Of a stretch of 64,000 nucleotides of DNA, positions 8,670-17,452 are shown piece by piece (position 1 is the first letter of the stretch; each line of letters starts with the position of its first letter). The notes beneath the pieces were generated by a model. The model did no database searches, had not been told where the DNA came from, and saw only the letters and a list, made by a program, of their open reading frames with translations. This DNA is from Nordella sp. HKS 07 (GTDB taxonomy: Bacteria; Pseudomonadota; Alphaproteobacteria; Rhizobiales; Aestuariivirgaceae). The stretch is taken from the NCBI RefSeq assembly GCF_011046735.1, contig NZ_CP049258.1, positions 4,792,001 through 4,856,000 on the forward strand, read 5' to 3'. Position numbers and translations under genes: made by a program.

Positions 8670-9818
8670 TCAGACGAGTCGCACCATGTCGCCGGCCTTG
8701 TCCCGTCCCCATTTTTTGTAGAGAGCGAGGGCCTTGAGCGTCGGTTCGTCGCTGGCGACAAACAGAAAGACGGGATCCTTGTCCGAGGTGTTCACATGTT
8801 CGCACCAGGCGCCACCCGGAACTGCGAGCGTGTCGAACTCCTTCCAGTCGAAGCGCTGGCCGTCGACGATGGAATATCCCTTGCCGCGGAAGGGCGCGAC
8901 GAGGAGACTCGCCGTCTGGCGCAACGGCAGGGTTTTCTCGCCGGGCCTGAGCATCTGGGCGAAGAAGGTGATGGTCCGGAACACCGGCTGGCCGGTCGTC
9001 GGATCGACATATTCGGCCAGCAGCGCCTCATAGGGATCGCCGTCCCAGTCCTTGTGGCGGTCGAGCAGTTCCTCCATACGCTCCCAGCGATAGACATACA
9101 TGGGGGAGGAGAGGCCGGAGCCGCGCTTGTGGTCGGCGAAGCGCGGCAGTATCCCGCCTTCGCCATAGATGCGCTGGGAATAGTCGGGGGAATAACGCGC
9201 CGTCTGCTCCTTCTTCTTCACCATCTTGCCGTCTTCGAGCTCGGCATAGTTGTGGTCGAAATGGATGGCGTTGAGCGTTTCGACGAGCGGAAGATCGAGC
9301 ACTGAGAGATTTACCGCGGGCTCGCCGCCAACCGTGCCGTGATTATGCCAGGTGTCATTGGGGGTGAGCACCATGTCGCCCGGGCCGAAAGTGATGTTCT
9401 CGCCCTCGACGCCGGTGAAATTGCCCTTGCCGGTGAGGCCGAAGCGGATGGCGCTCGGCGAGTGCTTGTGCGGCGGCATGATCTCGTCGGGGTCGTTGAG
9501 GCGATAGGCCGTGTACATGGTCGAAACCGTGGCGCGCTTGGGCGCCAGGCCCGGATTGATCAGGATCAGCGAGCGGCGCTCGGAATCGTCCATCTTGATG
9601 AGTTCGGCGGCGCGGTGGAGCAGCGGCTCGATGTCCTCGCTGTAGCGCCACATATGGGGCACCGCCTTCTTGGTGCCCATGAGCTGTTTGATCTCGTCAT
9701 TCTCGACATCGCTCGACGTTGCCCAGAAGGGAAACATGTTGCCGCGGGCAACGTCGTCATAGAGGCCGCGCAAGGCCGCGTCGCGATTGGGAAGTGCAGC
9801 TGATTTTGCGCCTGACAT
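8670..9818 (-). CDS. gentisate 1,2-dioxygenase-like bicupin
   Basis: A ring-cleaving Fe(II) dioxygenase candidate of 382 residues. The N-terminal cupin holds the metal site PPHKHSPSAIRF and, about 40 residues later, NDTWHNHG, the His pattern seen in gentisate 1,2-dioxygenase and 1-hydroxy-2-naphthoate dioxygenase. A second, C-terminal cupin (TLPLRQTASLLVAPFRG) lacks a full His set, as is common in this family. A strong AGGAGG precedes ATG 9818. The gene heads a cluster of transporter, RidA, LVIVD, GST and dehydrogenase genes. Exact substrate (gentisate, salicylate or a hydroxynaphthoate) cannot be told from sequence. An inverted repeat at 9860-9886 lies in its promoter gap. Confidence 0.85.
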   Translation of the reverse strand: MSGAKSAALPNRDAALRGLYDDVARGNMFPFWATSSDVENDEIKQLMGTKKAVPHMWRYSEDIEPLLHRAAELIKMDDSERRSLILINPGLAPKRATVSTMYTAYRLNDPDEIMPPHKHSPSAIRFGLTGKGNFTGVEGENITFGPGDMVLTPNDTWHNHGTVGGEPAVNLSVLDLPLVETLNAIHFDHNYAELEDGKMVKKKEQTARYSPDYSQRIYGEGGILPRFADHKRGSGLSSPMYVYRWERMEELLDRHKDWDGDPYEALLAEYVDPTTGQPVFRTITFFAQMLRPGEKTLPLRQTASLLVAPFRGKGYSIVDGQRFDWKEFDTLAVPGGAWCEHVNTSDKDPVFLFVASDEPTLKALALYKKWGRDKAGDMVRLV

Positions 9819-9859
9819 TCATTCCTCCTTGGTTTGCGAATTCTTCTGATTGGGTATCG

Positions 9860-9886
9860 CCTGGTTGAAACCGTATTCCAACCAGG
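9860..9886. promoter_or_regulatory. inverted repeat, probable operator before the dioxygenase operon
   Basis: Perfect 8-bp arms CCTGGTTG (9860-9867) and CAACCAGG (9879-9886) flank an 11-bp centre, 42 to 68 bp before the dioxygenase ATG. The half-site TGGTTGA/CAACCA recurs four times in the gap between the GMC oxidoreductase and the FadR-type regulator (11486-11551). Members of the FadR subfamily bind short palindromes containing TGG and CCA, so this is a reasonable operator for that regulator. No binding data are available from sequence alone. Confidence 0.5.
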
Positions 9887-9894
9887 TTCGACCG

Positions 9895-11472
9895 TCAAGC
9901 TTGTTGGTTGCGACCAAGCACAAGATCTGCGCCGCGTTCGGCGACAGCCAGGACGGCAGCGTTGATATTGCCGGAGATACCGCCAGGAAACACGCTGGCG
10001 TCGATGACACGCAGCGCGTCGATGCCTTTCACCCTGAGTTCACTGTCGACAACCGAACCCATCCGGCAGGTGCCCATCGGATGATGAACGGTAATCGAGG
10101 TGGCGCGGATATGCTCCTCGATATCGGTTTTGGTCAGCTCGGCGGCGATGAAGCCTTGCATCATTGGCTGGGACGCCACCTGACGTGCCATCTCGACGCC
10201 CGCCTTGAGCCCTTTCCAGTCTTTGTCGGTGGCGAGGAAATTCTGATGGATGCGTGGCGCCGCCGTCGCGTCGCCGGAAGCGAGGCGAATCTCGCCGCGG
10301 CTTTCCGGCCTGACCAGAACGATGCGGGTCGCGAAGCCGTCCTGAAAGGGCTGCTTGAAGGGGGGAAAATAGGGCCACGCGGCCAGCGTCGCGGCGGTGA
10401 ACAGGAACTGCACGTCGGGCACCGCGCTCTGCCCGCTGTTGAGGAAGGCGGTGATGCCGCCCGGCACGTCGGCGGCGAAGCCGGTGCCGAAGAGATGCGC
10501 CTGCGCCAGCGCCAGGCCGATGCGGTCATAACGCATCATTCGGTGGAAGGGACCCGGCGTCTTGCGCTTGTACATCAGGATCACCGAGACGTGGTCCTGC
10601 ATGTGCCGCCCGACATCGGGGAGGGCCACCTGCGTCTTGATGCCATGTTGGCCGAGTTGCTCGGGATCGCCGATGCCCGACAGCATGAGGAGTTGCGGTG
10701 AATTGACGACGCCGCCGGCCAGCAGGGTTTCGCGCGTCGCCCGGACCTCGCGCCGCCCATGCGCGTCGGCGACCTCGACGCCCGAGGCGCGGCCCTTGTC
10801 GATGAGGAGCCGGGTGACGAGCGTCTGGGTCATTACTGTGAGATTGGGCCGCTTGAGGGCGGGGCGCAGATAGGCGGTAGCGGAGGAACTGCGCCGGCCT
10901 TTGCCGATCGTCATCTGCAGGCGGCCGAAGCCTTCCTGCCTTTCGCTATTGTAGTCATCGGTCCAGCCGAAGCCGGCGCTCTTGCCGGCCTCGCCGAACG
11001 CATCGACGAGAGGATCGGCGAATTTGCAGAATTGCGTGCTGACCGGGCCTTCGCCGCCGCGATAGGCGCTGTCACCGCCCTCCCAGCTTTCCTGGCGTTT
11101 GAAATAGGGAAGGAGCTTGGCATAGGACCAGCCCGGTTGCCCGCTCATCTCGGCCCAGGCGTCGTAATCGGCGCGGTTGCCGCGCACATAGGCCATGGCG
11201 TTGGTCGAGGACGAGCCGCCGATCACCTTGCCGCGCGCGCATTCGACCTTGCGGTTGTTCACATTGGCTTCGGGCTCGCAGAAATACATCCAGTCATGCC
11301 GGCGCTGCTGCAGGATCTTGCCCCAGCCAAGCGGGATGTGGATCCACGGATCGCGGTCCCAGCCGCCGGCCTCGATGAGGAGGACGGAAACATCGGGATC
11401 GGCGCTCAGCCGGTTGGCGAGCACGCAGCCTGCCGAACCGGCGCCGATGATGATATAATCGAACTCTGTCAT
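9895..11472 (-). CDS. GMC family FAD-dependent oxidoreductase (choline dehydrogenase-like)
   Basis: A flavoprotein of 525 residues. The FAD-binding motif [17 protein letters not shown] is at the N-terminus, the GMC signature region [16 protein letters not shown] lies near residue 85, and the active-site segment [10 protein letters not shown] near residue 465 contains the catalytic His. This pattern fits alcohol, choline or aryl-alcohol dehydrogenases that act on primary or secondary alcohols. ATG 11472 ([10 protein letters not shown]) is chosen over an in-frame ATG seven codons earlier. It is divergent from a FadR-type regulator, and its 3' end is 77 bp from the dioxygenase ATG, so it may supply the hydroxy-aromatic or aldehyde substrate for that operon. 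That link is inferred. Confidence 0.9.
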   Translation of the reverse strand: MTEFDYIIIGAGSAGCVLANRLSADPDVSVLLIEAGGWDRDPWIHIPLGWGKILQQRRHDWMYFCEPEANVNNRKVECARGKVIGGSSSTNAMAYVRGNRADYDAWAEMSGQPGWSYAKLLPYFKRQESWEGGDSAYRGGEGPVSTQFCKFADPLVDAFGEAGKSAGFGWTDDYNSERQEGFGRLQMTIGKGRRSSSATAYLRPALKRPNLTVMTQTLVTRLLIDKGRASGVEVADAHGRREVRATRETLLAGGVVNSPQLLMLSGIGDPEQLGQHGIKTQVALPDVGRHMQDHVSVILMYKRKTPGPFHRMMRYDRIGLALAQAHLFGTGFAADVPGGITAFLNSGQSAVPDVQFLFTAATLAAWPYFPPFKQPFQDGFATRIVLVRPESRGEIRLASGDATAAPRIHQNFLATDKDWKGLKAGVEMARQVASQPMMQGFIAAELTKTDIEEHIRATSITVHHPMGTCRMGSVVDSELRVKGIDALRVIDASVFPGGISGNINAAVLAVAERGADLVLGRNQQA

Positions 11473-11485
11473 GGTTCCCGGGAAG

Positions 11486-11551
11486 TCAACCATTACTCAA
11501 CCATCTCGTCAAGCGACTGGTGATTTCAAAGTTGTGGTTGAGGTTGGTTGA
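11486..11551. promoter_or_regulatory. four TGGTTGA/TCAACCA half-sites in the divergent promoter
   Basis: TCAACCA occurs at 11486-11492 and 11497-11503 (11-bp period). TGGTTGA occurs at 11535-11541 and 11545-11551 (10-bp period). The two pairs point toward each other across the divergent promoter of the GMC oxidoreductase and the FadR-type regulator. The helical-turn spacing suggests cooperative binding of dimers. The same half-site forms the palindrome at 9860-9886, which argues for one regulator acting on both. Confidence 0.55.
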
Positions 11552-11572
11552 AGCTTCTGCTAGACCGGGCGC

Positions 11573-12247
11573 ATGACTGACACCTCTATCAGTGCGCCTG
11601 CGGCGCGGCGTGTTCCGCGCAAGACGGAGGCTGAGCTTTCTTCCCTCATCGAGTCGGTGCGGGGCGCGATCAGAGCTGCCGGCGCCGTGCCGCCCGAGCG
11701 CGATCTCGCCGCCGGCCTCGGCGTCAAGCGCCATCAGTTGCGCAAGGCGCTGAAAGTGATGCGGGAGACGGGGGAGATCGAGCCGCATGCCGGCAGGGCC
11801 GAGACCGCGCCCTGGCACGAGCTCGCCCATGCCACCAATCCCCTTGAGGTCATCGAGCTGCGCTCCGTTCTCGAGCCGGCTCTGGCCCGGCTGGCCGCGC
11901 TGCGTGCCTCGCCCTTGCAGGTCGACCAGATCATCGCCGCCGTCGAGGACGCCGATGAGAGCGACTATGGCGGCGCCGATCTGCGCTTCCATAAGGCGGT
12001 CGCCGATGGCGCGCGCAATGGGTTGGCCAGTGAGTTCTATCGCCTTCTGCGTGCCGTCGGCACTGATTCGCGCTTGCGGCTCGGCCTGCCGTCGGATGTG
12101 TGCCCGAAGCGGCGGGCCGAGCGCGATGCCGAGCACCGCGCCATCGCCAATGCCATCGCCGCGCGCGATCCCGAGACGGCCGAGCGCGAGATGCGCCGCC
12201 ATCTCGCCAATGTGCAGGCGCAGGTCATGGACCGCCTTAAGGTCTAA
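11573..12247 (+). CDS. FadR-subfamily (GntR/FCD) transcriptional regulator
   Basis: A 224-residue regulator. The N-terminal winged helix-turn-helix (about residues 15-70) contains PPERDLAAGLGVKRHQLRKAL. The C-terminal FCD ligand domain shows the usual blocks: IELRSVLEPALARLAA, DLRFHKAVADGARN, and the metal-site histidine in ERDAEHRAIANAI near the end. FCD regulators respond to carboxylic acids and usually repress neighbouring catabolic genes. It is divergent from the GMC oxidoreductase. Half-site repeats in the gap support auto- and cross-regulation. Its stop is 2 bp from the stop of the convergent isomerase gene. Confidence 0.9.
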   Translation: MTDTSISAPAARRVPRKTEAELSSLIESVRGAIRAAGAVPPERDLAAGLGVKRHQLRKALKVMRETGEIEPHAGRAETAPWHELAHATNPLEVIELRSVLEPALARLAALRASPLQVDQIIAAVEDADESDYGGADLRFHKAVADGARNGLASEFYRLLRAVGTDSRLRLGLPSDVCPKRRAERDAEHRAIANAIAARDPETAEREMRRHLANVQAQVMDRLKV

Positions 12248-12249
12248 TC

Positions 12250-13164
12250 CTATTTCACGAAGGGCCTGAGCACGTCGCGCGCCAGCAGGAAGCCGCGCTT
12301 GACGAGCTCGTCGCTCCCTTCGAAGGCCCGGTCCTCATGTTCGATGATCACCGGCCCGCCATAGCCAGCGCGGTGGAGACCCGAGAATATGGCGCGCCAG
12401 TCGACGTCGCCGAGACCCGGCATGCGCGGAACCTGCCAGCCCATGCCGGCCGAGAGAATGCCGCGCTCATAGAGCCCGTCCTGGTCGATCATCAGGTCCT
12501 TGGCATGGACATGCAGCATATGGGGAGCGAACTCGCGCACAAACCGCGCCTGGTCGATCATCTGCAGCACCAGATGCGAGGGATCGAAGTTCATGCCCAC
12601 AGCACCCTCCCATGTTTCGAGGATGCGCCGCCAGATGCGCGGCGAATAGGCGATATTGTGCCCGCCCGGCCACTCGTCATAGCTGAAGATCATCGGACAG
12701 TTCTCGAAGGTGAGCCTGACGCCATTGTCCTGCGCAAATGCGATGACATCCGGCCAGACCTTGAGCGCCTCGTGCCAGTTGTCATCGACATGTCGCGCGG
12801 CATCGCCGCCGCAGAATGTATTGACCAGCGACACGCCCATCCGGCCGGCCGCGACGATGACCTTCTTCAGATGATCGATGACGGCGTGGCGATGTTCGGG
12901 GTCCGGATGAAGCGGGTTCGGATAATAGCCGAGCGCCGAGATCGCGAGTCCCGTCTCGGCGAGCCGGGTGGCGATCTCCCGGGCCTCGCCGGCCGATATG
13001 CCGGCGACATCGATATGGCACGTGCCGGCATAGCGCCGCGTCGGGCCTGACGCCTTCGGCCAGCAGGCGATCTCGAGCGCGGCAAAGCCCGAGGCGGCGG
13101 CCCATTGGGCGACCTCTTCGAGCGGTGTGTCCGGAAAAGGCGCCGTCAACAGACCGAGCTTCAT
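12250..13164 (-). CDS. sugar phosphate isomerase/epimerase family protein (AP endonuclease 2 fold)
   Basis: A TIM-barrel protein of 304 residues. Putative metal ligands are seen in order: E in LEIACWP, H/E around TFENCP, D and H in NFDPSHLVLQM, H in HVHAKD, and E in IIEHEDR, matching the xylose isomerase-like superfamily. Such enzymes interconvert sugars or keto/hydroxy acids, or act as dehydratases in inositol catabolism. The start ATG 13164 (MKLGLLTAPF) follows a good GAGGGAG ribosome site, and upstream in-frame ATGs lack one. It is convergent with the FadR-type gene and has no obvious operon partner. The substrate is unknown. Confidence 0.85.
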   Translation of the reverse strand: MKLGLLTAPFPDTPLEEVAQWAAASGFAALEIACWPKASGPTRRYAGTCHIDVAGISAGEAREIATRLAETGLAISALGYYPNPLHPDPEHRHAVIDHLKKVIVAAGRMGVSLVNTFCGGDAARHVDDNWHEALKVWPDVIAFAQDNGVRLTFENCPMIFSYDEWPGGHNIAYSPRIWRRILETWEGAVGMNFDPSHLVLQMIDQARFVREFAPHMLHVHAKDLMIDQDGLYERGILSAGMGWQVPRMPGLGDVDWRAIFSGLHRAGYGGPVIIEHEDRAFEGSDELVKRGFLLARDVLRPFVK

Positions 13165-13257
13165 GGATTCTCCCTCGCTTTTTCCGCACACTCCCCCAGT
13201 CGCCATCTTGGCGCAAGTCTCTATCGGATTCACACATCTGATGATCGGTCTGCTGCT

Positions 13258-13477
13258 TTACCCTCGCCCTGCAAGCGAAGCGCAGCGGGGAGAGGGAAGG
13301 GGCCCGACGCGCAGCGGCGGGAAGGGTGAGGGGCACGGCCACCGACGCAGTGAGGGCATGCTTGTTGCGAGAGCGTTCGGTTGTCTGGGGCCGAACTCAA
13401 TCTCGCAAAGGCCCCTCACCCTCCCATTGCTACGCAATGGGCCCCTCCCTCTCCCCGCTAAAGCGGGGCGAGGGTAA
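13258..13477. repeat. large imperfect intergenic inverted repeat
   Basis: This fills most of the 417-bp gene-free gap 13165-13581. The outer arms TTACCCTCGCCC (13258-13269) and GGGCGAGGGTAA (13466-13477) are perfect. Inside them lie further G-rich and C-rich matching stretches (GGGAAGGGTGAGGGGC versus GCCCCTCACCCTCCC) and a small hairpin CCCCGCT/AGCGGGG. Elements of this make-up are common between genes in Hyphomicrobiales. I see no credible coding sequence in the gap. It could end transcription from the amidinotransferase operon, which stops at 13582. Confidence 0.65.
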
Positions 13478-13581
13478 GGGCACATCCTTCCCGCCAGACA
13501 GCACCCATCAGAATTTTTCCGCGTTTGCGATTCATCCAGGTTGCACCGGCCTGATGAAACCAGGATGGTGGTGACTGGGCG

Positions 13582-14589
13582 CTACACCGCGTCGCGGATC
13601 AAGGGTGTGGTCGAGCAATGGATGCCGCCGCCATTCAGTTGCATCTTGTCATAGGGGAGAATGGTCCAGCGGACGCCATGACCGGCGAGCCTGTCGAGCG
13701 TCCGGTTGGACGCGCCCCGAGGCATGATCAACTCGCCCGGCGCGATGGCCAGCGAGTTCACGATCCATTTGTCGTCATCCGGCGAGATCTCGACAGTACG
13801 GACCTTCAGCTCCTTGAGCTGTTCCAGGAAGGAATAGGGCAGGCCCGAGGGATCGACCAGGGCCAGGTCCCTGTCGACCATCAGGAACGATCCGTCGATA
13901 TGGATGTCGTAGCCTACAAGATCGATGACTATGAGATCGACGCCTTGCCGCTTCAGTACCTCGCCGATCTGATGGGCTCCCTCGCGATTGACCCTGATGC
14001 CGCAGCCGATGACGGCGGTGCGCTCATTGATCCAGGCGAAGCTGCCGCCCTCCATCAGGGCGCCACCCGACAATGTGCGCAGGATGGGAATGCCGAGACG
14101 CGCCAGCGTGCGGGTGATGGCGAGTTCCTCGCCACGGCGGATGCGCGTGCCCATGCGGCAGACGATGGCGCCGCCCTTGCACATGATCAGCGGGTCGCGC
14201 GTATAGCAGGATTTGAGCCGTCCGTCCGCCACGCCGTCGACATGGTGGATCTCGATGCCTTTCGCCTCCAGCATCGCCGTCAAGGCGTCGTGCTGGGCCT
14301 GCATCTCGGCGATCTCGGGCAACCGGTCGCTCTGGAAGTACCAGCCGGTTTCGATGTCGCCGAAGGAGCCGATGCTTTCGATCCGCTTTTTGGGATCGAT
14401 CACGCTCATCTCGTCGCCGGGCCGGTGCATGAGAATGGCTCTGATCGTGCCGATATCGTTGGTGACGCACCAGGCCTGGCCCCAATAGCGCTCGAGCTCG
14501 CCCGTATCCTCGACCGGCGGATGGCCGGGCGTCGCGAACATCTTCACGGTTTCATTATAGACCCAGCCGGGCGGTGTGCTGCTGCTCAT
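13582..14589 (-). CDS. amidinotransferase-fold (DDAH/arginine deiminase-like) guanidine-modifying enzyme
   Basis: A 335-residue enzyme. The catalytic set of the superfamily is complete: D132 (YTRDPLIM), E180 (LMEGGSF), H230 (DIHIDGSF) and a near C-terminal nucleophile C325 (GGGIHCST). Family reactions are arginine deimination, dimethylarginine hydrolysis or amidino transfer. The sequence alone does not decide which. It is the last gene of a minus-strand operon with a Pot-type permease (9 bp away), a PotD-like binding protein and agmatine deiminase, so a guanidino compound related to agmatine or arginine is the likely substrate. GAGGAG precedes ATG 14589. Confidence 0.85.
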   Translation of the reverse strand: MSSSTPPGWVYNETVKMFATPGHPPVEDTGELERYWGQAWCVTNDIGTIRAILMHRPGDEMSVIDPKKRIESIGSFGDIETGWYFQSDRLPEIAEMQAQHDALTAMLEAKGIEIHHVDGVADGRLKSCYTRDPLIMCKGGAIVCRMGTRIRRGEELAITRTLARLGIPILRTLSGGALMEGGSFAWINERTAVIGCGIRVNREGAHQIGEVLKRQGVDLIVIDLVGYDIHIDGSFLMVDRDLALVDPSGLPYSFLEQLKELKVRTVEISPDDDKWIVNSLAIAPGELIMPRGASNRTLDRLAGHGVRWTILPYDKMQLNGGGIHCSTTPLIRDAV

Positions 14590-14598
14590 GGTGTCTCC

Positions 14599-16333
14599 TC
14601 AGGATGATGAAGGGGAAGCCGACCGTCGGCGCGACTGTGCCAGCATGCCGAGACCCAGGCAGATGACGACTGTCAGAATCATAAGTGTGCTCGCGGCATT
14701 GATCTCCGGGGTGACGCCGAGGCGCACCTGACTGAAGATGCGCATCGGCAAGGTCGTTGCATTAGGTCCGGTCGTCAGACCTCGAGATGATGAGATCGTC
14801 GAGCGACAGCACGAAAGCCAGTGCCCAGCCGGAGAGTACAGAAGGAAAGATCAAGGGCAAGGTCACAAAACGGAAAGTCTGCAGGCTGCTGCTGCCGAGA
14901 TCGCAGGCCGCTTCCTCGAGCGAACGGTCGAAACTGACGAGCCTTGCCTGCACGATCACCGCCACGAAGCACATGCCGAAGGTCGCGTGCGAAAGCAGGA
15001 GCGTATAGAAGCCGCGCGGCACGCCGATCGCCACGAAGAAGAGGAGAAAGGCGAGGCCGATGATCATGCCCGGCATGATGATGGGGACCATGACGAGGAA
15101 GTGGAACAGGTCCTTGCCGAAGAACATTCTGATGCGGACGAGGGCCAGAGCGGCGAGCACGCCGAGGACGGTCGCAATGGTGGCGGACAGGCAGGCAAGC
15201 TTGAAGGAGAGCCAGGCGCTGTCGAGGAGCTGGACGTTCTGGAACAGCGTTCCGTACCATTTGAAGGAGAAGCCTCCCCACAAGGTGACGAGCCGGCTGT
15301 TGTTGAAGCTGAAGGCGATCACCAGCAGGATGGGCACATAAATGAACAGCAGTCCGAGGCTGACGGAAATCCTGCTGACCCAGGAGAAATGCCGTTGTCC
15401 GGCACCGCCGCTGCCGGCTTCGCTCATCGCCGCCGCAACCTGGACGCGCCGCAGCAGAACGATCGGGATGAACAGGATCACCAGCATGCCGATGGCGATG
15501 GCCGCGGAGAGCGGCCAGTCCTGATTGTTGAAGAATTCCGTCCACAGGGTCTTGCCGATCATCGCCGAACCCGTGCCGCCAAGAAGCTCGGGGATCACGA
15601 ATTCTCCGACCATGGGAATGAAGACAAGAAGCGAGCCGGCCATCACGCCCGGGAGCGACAAGGGGATGGTGATCGAGGTGAAGCACTTCGCCGTCGATGC
15701 GCCGAGATCGCGCGCGGCTTCGGAGAAACTGTCGTCGATCTTGTCCAGCGTGGTGTAGAGCGGCAGAACCATGAAGGGCAGATAGGAGTAGACGATCCCG
15801 ATGAGGACGGCCCAATTGGTATTGAGCAGCGCCAGTGTGCCGGGCGACAGGCCGACGAGTTGCCCGCCCATGTCGAGGAAGCCATTCGGCTTGAGAATGG
15901 TCATCCAGGCATAGATGCGCACCAGGAAGCTCGTCCAGAAGGGCAGGATGACGAGCGTGAACAGAAAGCCGCGCCATCGTATCGGCGCGCGGGTGAGGCC
16001 ATAGGCCAGCGGATAAGCCACGAGGAGGACCAGAACCGTGCCGATCGCGGCGATCTGGACGGATTGCAGATAGGACCGGCCGTAGAGGAGGTCGCTCCCC
16101 AGCGTGATGAAATTCTCGAGATCGAGCCCGCGCAGGAAAGTCCCCAGACCGGCGAAGCCATCGTTCCAGTCGAATTGCGGCAGATAAGGTGGTCTGGCAC
16201 GGGCCTGATCCGAAAGGCTGATCTTGAGGATCAGGCCGAAGGGAACCAGGAGAAAGGCGATGAGCCATAGATACGGAATGGCAACGATCGCGACTCTCCA
16301 CCGGCTGCCTTCGGCGCTGCGGGTCATCTGCAT
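14599..16333 (-). pseudogene. fused PotB-PotC-type ABC permease with a C-terminal frameshift
   Basis: One frame encodes two complete polyamine-type permease domains. Residues 1-302 resemble PotB (EAA loop EAARDLGASTAKCFTSITIPLSLPG). From M303 onward the sequence resembles PotC, with loop EEAACDLGSSSLQTFRFVTLPL. No stop separates them. A GCGATGAG sequence at the joint would give the usual ATGA overlap in a shifted frame, so the fusion could come from an indel. The frame ends early at TAA 14762 after SLDDLIIS. The expected end (TTGPNATTLPM, FSQVRLGVTPEINAAS) continues in the next frame to TGA 14599, so about one base has been gained near 14779-14786. Corrected length would be 577 residues. No ATPase gene is nearby. 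Confidence 0.8.
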
Positions 16334-16345
16334 CTGGAAGAGCGG

Positions 16346-17431
16346 CTATTCGAGACCCTTGGCCCGGTTCCAGGCGCGCTGCCAGACCTTGTCCTGCTTC
16401 TCGCTCTTGACCCTCGGCAGGTGGAATTTCTTTTGCTCCGCCTCGGTCGGATAGAAATTCACATTGGCGCGGAGGGCTTCGGTCACCAGGGGTAGTGCCG
16501 CTTTGTTTGCCGTGGAGAAGCCCAGCTCATTGGCGGCTGCCGCGGCGATCTCGGGCCGCATCAGGAAATTGATGAAGGCAAGCGCCGCTGCCTTGTTCGG
16601 GGCATCGGTCGGGATGGCCAGGGTGTCGAACCAGACCAGATTGCCTTCCTTGGGCAGGCGATATTCGATGGTGAAGGTCTTGCCGGCTTCCTTGGAGCGG
16701 TTGGTCGCCACCACCATGTCGCCGGAATATCCCATGGCGATGCAGAGATCGCCGGCGGCGAGGCCGGCAACATAGCTGGACCCGTGGAATTGGCGCACAA
16801 AGGGCCTGATCCTGGCGATCACTCCCACTGCGTTTTCGAGCTCTTCCGCGTTCTCCGTATCGGGATCGAGCCCCAGATAGATGAGGGCGCTGCCCAGCCC
16901 CTGTTCGGCGTCATCGAGAAGGGCGATGCCGCAGTCCTTGAACTTGGCGGCGATCTTGGGATCGAAGACCAGTCGCCAGGAATCGACCGGTGCGTCCGGC
17001 ATGATCTTCTTGATCATATCGACATTGTGCCCGAGGCCCGTCGTTCCCCACATCCAGGGTACCGCGTGGCGGTTGTCCGGGTCGACTTCGGCAAGCTTCG
17101 CCATCAGTCCCGGGTCCATGTTGCCGATATTGCCGAGCTGGGCCTTGTCGAGTTCGCTCCAGACCCCAAGCGGCAGCTGCCGGGCGAAATGCGGGGAGAG
17201 ATTGGGCGTTACCACGTCATAGCCGGAATCGCCGGCGAGGATCTTCGTCTCCACCACGTCATTCGAATCGAACACATCATAGGTGACCTTGTTGCCGCTT
17301 TCGGTCTCGAATGTCTTGATCGTATCGGCTGAGAAATAGGCTTCCCAAGAGTAGAGCCGCATTTCTCCCGCCGTGGCGCTGCCTATCGCCAATACGAGCC
17401 AGCATGCTGTCATGGTCGCGAGACGTTTCAT
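16346..17431 (-). CDS. PotD-like polyamine ABC transporter substrate-binding protein
   Basis: A periplasmic protein of 361 residues with a Sec signal peptide (ending near SATA-GEM). The mature start MRLYSWEAYFSADTIKTFE is the classic PotD/PotF opening, followed by GYDVVTPNLSPH and VPWMWGTTGLGHN. It should deliver a polyamine or guanidino compound to the fused permease gene 12 bp downstream. A strong AGGAGG precedes ATG 17431. The gene upstream encodes agmatine deiminase, which makes agmatine or putrescine derivatives the first candidates for its ligand. Confidence 0.9.
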   Translation of the reverse strand: MKRLATMTACWLVLAIGSATAGEMRLYSWEAYFSADTIKTFETESGNKVTYDVFDSNDVVETKILAGDSGYDVVTPNLSPHFARQLPLGVWSELDKAQLGNIGNMDPGLMAKLAEVDPDNRHAVPWMWGTTGLGHNVDMIKKIMPDAPVDSWRLVFDPKIAAKFKDCGIALLDDAEQGLGSALIYLGLDPDTENAEELENAVGVIARIRPFVRQFHGSSYVAGLAAGDLCIAMGYSGDMVVATNRSKEAGKTFTIEYRLPKEGNLVWFDTLAIPTDAPNKAAALAFINFLMRPEIAAAAANELGFSTANKAALPLVTEALRANVNFYPTEAEQKKFHLPRVKSEKQDKVWQRAWNRAKGLE

Positions 17432-17452
17432 CGTTTCCTCCTGTCTTGCTTG

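Noticed and set aside
14738-16270. Open frame of 510 codons on the plus strand opposite the fused permease
   Set aside because: The product is a highly charged run of Glu, Asp, Gln and His with no motif, typical of antisense to membrane-protein genes. The minus strand has clear permease domains.
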